Source: Pseudomonas lini
Lineage (GTDB): Bacteria > Pseudomonadota > Gammaproteobacteria > Pseudomonadales > Pseudomonadaceae
DNA length: 64,000 nt
Assembly (NCBI RefSeq): GCF_030812475.1
Contig: NZ_JAUSSR010000021.1
Location: 1 to 64,000, forward strand
Direction: 5' to 3'
A model generated the notes under the pieces. That model made no database searches and was not told where the DNA came from. It saw only the letters and a program-made list of their open reading frames with translations. How positions within the stretch are numbered: the stretch's first letter is position 1; each line of letters starts with the position of its first letter. Positions 61,999-64,000 of this stretch are shown piece after piece. The position numbers and the translations under genes were made by a program.

Positions 61999-62283
61999 TT
62001 ACATCGAGAGCAGATCGCGCGTGCGATGCTGGCGGCCACGGTCCGCCAGTTCGCTCCACCTCCAACTGCCGAAGTTTTCACCCTGCTCGGGGATGTCGAG
62101 CTTCATTAAAGACACCGGATCGCGGCCTACCAGCCGAGCGGCGGCGTACAGCTTACCGCCTACATCCAGCAGCGTTTGGGCGGCGTCATTCCACGCTTCC
62201 TCCAACGCGTTGTGGGCCAGTCGCAAGGCCGTATCCTCAATTTTTTGGTGTTCTGCCTGAGCCTCACTGATGTGCCTGTCCAC
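61999..62283 (-). CDS. Small helical protein, unknown function
   Basis: 94-residue protein with a GTG start at 62283 (aggagc lies 15 bases upstream, rather far). Helical N-terminus (AEHQKIEDTALRLAHNALEE), then a Trp-containing end (GSWRWSELADRGRQ). It follows the coiled-coil gene by 18 bases, so it is in one operon with it. No family recognised. Confidence 0.6.
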   Translation of the reverse strand: MDRHISEAQAEHQKIEDTALRLAHNALEEAWNDAAQTLLDVGGKLYAAARLVGRDPVSLMKLDIPEQGENFGSWRWSELADRGRQHRTRDLLSM

Positions 62284-62301
62284 GATGGCCAGTTCTTGCT
62301 C

Positions 62302-62841
62302 CTAGGCGGTGATGATCAGCAACTGGCGGCGATGTTGTTCGGTCGCCGTCGTGAGGTTTTTCGCGGCTTTCTGCGCGTCGGTGCTAGCGGCTTTTTCGCC
62401 CTCGACGTCGCCCCACGCCACGGCCTGTGCGTAAGCGGTAGCCGCCTGAGTCTCAGCCTGCCGTGCGCTGGTAATCTCTTCCTGTGCTTGCTGACGAATT
62501 TCCTCCAGGCGAGTGCTCAGGCTTTGCCGTTTATCGTTAAGCTCCAGCTCATCCGCCATCCAGTTCGCCATGTCGGTGATGTAGCCTTCCATCAAGCTTT
62601 CTCGGTTGGCCAGCTTCTCTAGGCGGTCCAGCTTTTGGTCCAGCCGGAAAATCTGATGATCGAGCGAATCGATCTTTAATTTTCGACTGCTGATTTCATG
62701 CCGGACGTCGCTCTGGCTGCCGTGGTTAATGACGTCTTCGCTGTGAAGCGCAGCCTCAAAAGGTGGCACTTCCTTTTTGATGGCTTCCATTTCAATGACC
62801 AATTTGGCGCGTGTGTCTTTCAGTTGTTCAATTCGGTTCAT
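62302..62841 (-). CDS. Coiled-coil protein of the island, unknown function
   Basis: 179-residue soluble protein that is almost entirely heptad-like helix (KLKIDSLDHQIFRLDQKLDR, RLEEIRQQAQEEITSARQAE). The start follows aggacaaaactc. It lies between the DUF927 ATPase gene and two small genes in the same direction; a structural or partition-type role is possible but not shown. Confidence 0.7.
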   Translation of the reverse strand: MNRIEQLKDTRAKLVIEMEAIKKEVPPFEAALHSEDVINHGSQSDVRHEISSRKLKIDSLDHQIFRLDQKLDRLEKLANRESLMEGYITDMANWMADELELNDKRQSLSTRLEEIRQQAQEEITSARQAETQAATAYAQAVAWGDVEGEKAASTDAQKAAKNLTTATEQHRRQLLIITA

Positions 62842-62928
62842 GAGTTTTGTCCTGATAATTTAGTTAGGGTTCGGAGTGGCTGGCGAGGCCCGCTTGAGCC
62901 GTTTCTACCTCAGTCAGTAGGCCCGCCG

Positions 62929-64000
62929 TCAGGCGGCCTGCGCCTCGCTCTCATCCGTTCCCAGCACGGTCTTCACCACATAGCAACGCTGAGTGCCCAG
63001 GCCGGGTAAGCGAACAGCACAGGAGGCTTTGCCGTTCGGCCCGGGCTCAAGGACGCCACGGCGTATCAGCTCCTTGTTCACGGCATTGATGTTCATGCCC
63101 TTGAACACTTCGGAGCGCCATGCCTCGGGCAACACGTAGTAGGTGTTGGTGGTGTGCAGCGCATCTCCCAGGCCGTGCTCCAGCGTCTTGCGAAAGCCCA
63201 GACGGTCGATGGTGCGTGGACCGTGCTCGTCGATCTTTGCGGCTGCCGATTCCCAGCGGGTAAAACGACTTTCACCGAAGCGTTCAATGACCTGGCGCAA
63301 CCGCGCCAAGATTGCATCCCCTTCAAGGTTGCCAGCGCCGCCGCGCTCATTCATCCAAGCGCTGAGGCATACCCGGGCAGCGGTGGTGGCCGTGCCATCT
63401 GGCCAACGGGTAATCACCATGGCGGTGGCCAGTTCGCCGGCGGCGGCAGCCAGACCGAAACGGGCAGCAGCACGATGCGCTTGACCGCTGGCCGAGGCGG
63501 GGAGTGCCTTGGCGATAAAGCCCTCTATGGTGTGGCGCAGGATCGCCGACCAACCATGCCGCTTGCCGGGCTCGCAGAGGGCCGACAGGAAGGCGGTGAG
63601 CGGTGTGCCGTAGTATTTGGCCACCCGCGCCTTGAGTGCATCGGAGAGGGCGGCCGCGTCATCAAAGCCGTTCAGTACGTCGAACATACCGAGGCCTTTG
63701 CTGGCGTCCGCTGGCACGGCGAGCATCCTTACTTCCATGCCGGCTTTCAGCTCCTTGTTGGCTTCCGCCATGTGCTGCGCCAAGGTCTTTTCGCCGGACG
63801 AGAGAAACAGCAAGCGCCACTCCTGCACCTGGCGGCCCGCTTGTCCTCGATCATTGGCGCGAGCCTTCCCGGTGCCGTTGCCGAGCATGTACACCGTTTC
63901 ACCAATGATGCGCGGGTCGCACATGCCGATTTCATCCAGCACCAGGAGCCCGTCTGAATGCGCGGCGGCGATGGATTCCAGTGCGTTATCCGTCGAGCGC
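62929..64000 (-). CDS. DUF927 domain ATPase, partial (5' end outside window)
   Basis: The C-terminal 356 residues of a DUF927 protein, open to the right edge. A Walker-B-type strand reads DGLLVLDEIGMCDPR, followed by YMLGNGTGKARANDRG and LLFLSSGEKTLAQHMAEA. The C-terminal part resembles the tail of such proteins, found in phages and integrative elements as helicase/primase-associated ATPases. The stop lies in a small GC-rich hairpin. It marks this segment as mobile DNA. Confidence 0.85.
   Translation of the reverse strand, partial: RSTDNALESIAAAHSDGLLVLDEIGMCDPRIIGETVYMLGNGTGKARANDRGQAGRQVQEWRLLFLSSGEKTLAQHMAEANKELKAGMEVRMLAVPADASKGLGMFDVLNGFDDAAALSDALKARVAKYYGTPLTAFLSALCEPGKRHGWSAILRHTIEGFIAKALPASASGQAHRAAARFGLAAAAGELATAMVITRWPDGTATTAARVCLSAWMNERGGAGNLEGDAILARLRQVIERFGESRFTRWESAAAKIDEHGPRTIDRLGFRKTLEHGLGDALHTTNTYYVLPEAWRSEVFKGMNINAVNKELIRRGVLEPGPNGKASCAVRLPGLGTQRCYVVKTVLGTDESEAQAA

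Noticed and set aside
1..64000. CRISPR arrays and complete insertion sequences
   Set aside because: No regularly spaced 25-40 base repeats with unique spacers and no transposase gene were found; the repeats present are REP palindromes, 9-base tandem units and the iteron-like array.

Overview
The window reads as chromosomal DNA of a fluorescent-group Pseudomonas. The reasons are the GC-rich coding style, a Pseudomonas-type 5S rRNA end, many REP palindromes of the 'gagcgagcttgctcgcga' kind, and gene families typical of the genus (an mgo/pvf cluster, an FCD GntR regulator, DUF2789, a DUF945 protein, an AaeXAB-like efflux set).

Bases 1-9812. The 3' end of a 5S rRNA with its terminator is followed on the minus strand by an orphan fecR and the complete mgoBCAD (= pvfABCD) cluster. 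This cluster makes leudiazen/pyrazine N-oxide type signals in other pseudomonads. A GntR/FCD regulator with a palindromic operator, a LapG-type periplasmic protease gene that ends inside a REP element, and a small conserved protein follow.

Bases 9896-23799. A nine-gene minus-strand cellulose operon runs in transcription order bcsE-F-G-R-Q-A-B-Z-C. It has E. coli-type phosphoethanolamine-cellulose content, and nearly every gene overlaps the next.

Bases 24500-38451. A TauD-like dioxygenase with its own ABC importer; a slipin/NfeD membrane pair; a YbaK-type deacylase; DUF2789; a MarR-controlled aromatic-acid-type efflux operon (FUSC, DUF1656, fusion protein, outer membrane factor); a membrane protein; a DUF945 protein.

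Bases 38655-53765. pgaABCD for poly-GlcNAc; a Rieske/FAD oxidoreductase; a Raf-kinase-inhibitor-like periplasmic protein; a VWA / ECF sigma / anti-sigma-like trio; an acidic small protein; an intact Phd antitoxin with a broken ParE toxin; a response regulator with a PAS-GGDEF diguanylate cyclase. Cellulose, PNAG, a LapG-like protease and a cyclic-di-GMP synthase together make this stretch strongly biofilm related.

Bases 53766-64000. The style changes to an accessory island. It starts with decayed DNA carrying a KTSC gene and a four-copy repeat family. Next comes a compact regulator / Eco57I-type methylase / PD-ExK nuclease locus that looks like a restriction or phage-defence system. A PBECR2-type nuclease toxin gene sits behind a winged-helix, Lys/Ala-tailed DNA-binding protein with iteron-like repeats upstream. 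Small coiled-coil genes and a DUF927 ATPase that runs off the right edge complete it. The last part looks like the replication/maintenance module of an integrative element. The most promising under-described loci are the methylase/nuclease unit (55387-59615) and the winged-helix/PBECR2/iteron unit (60110-61582).
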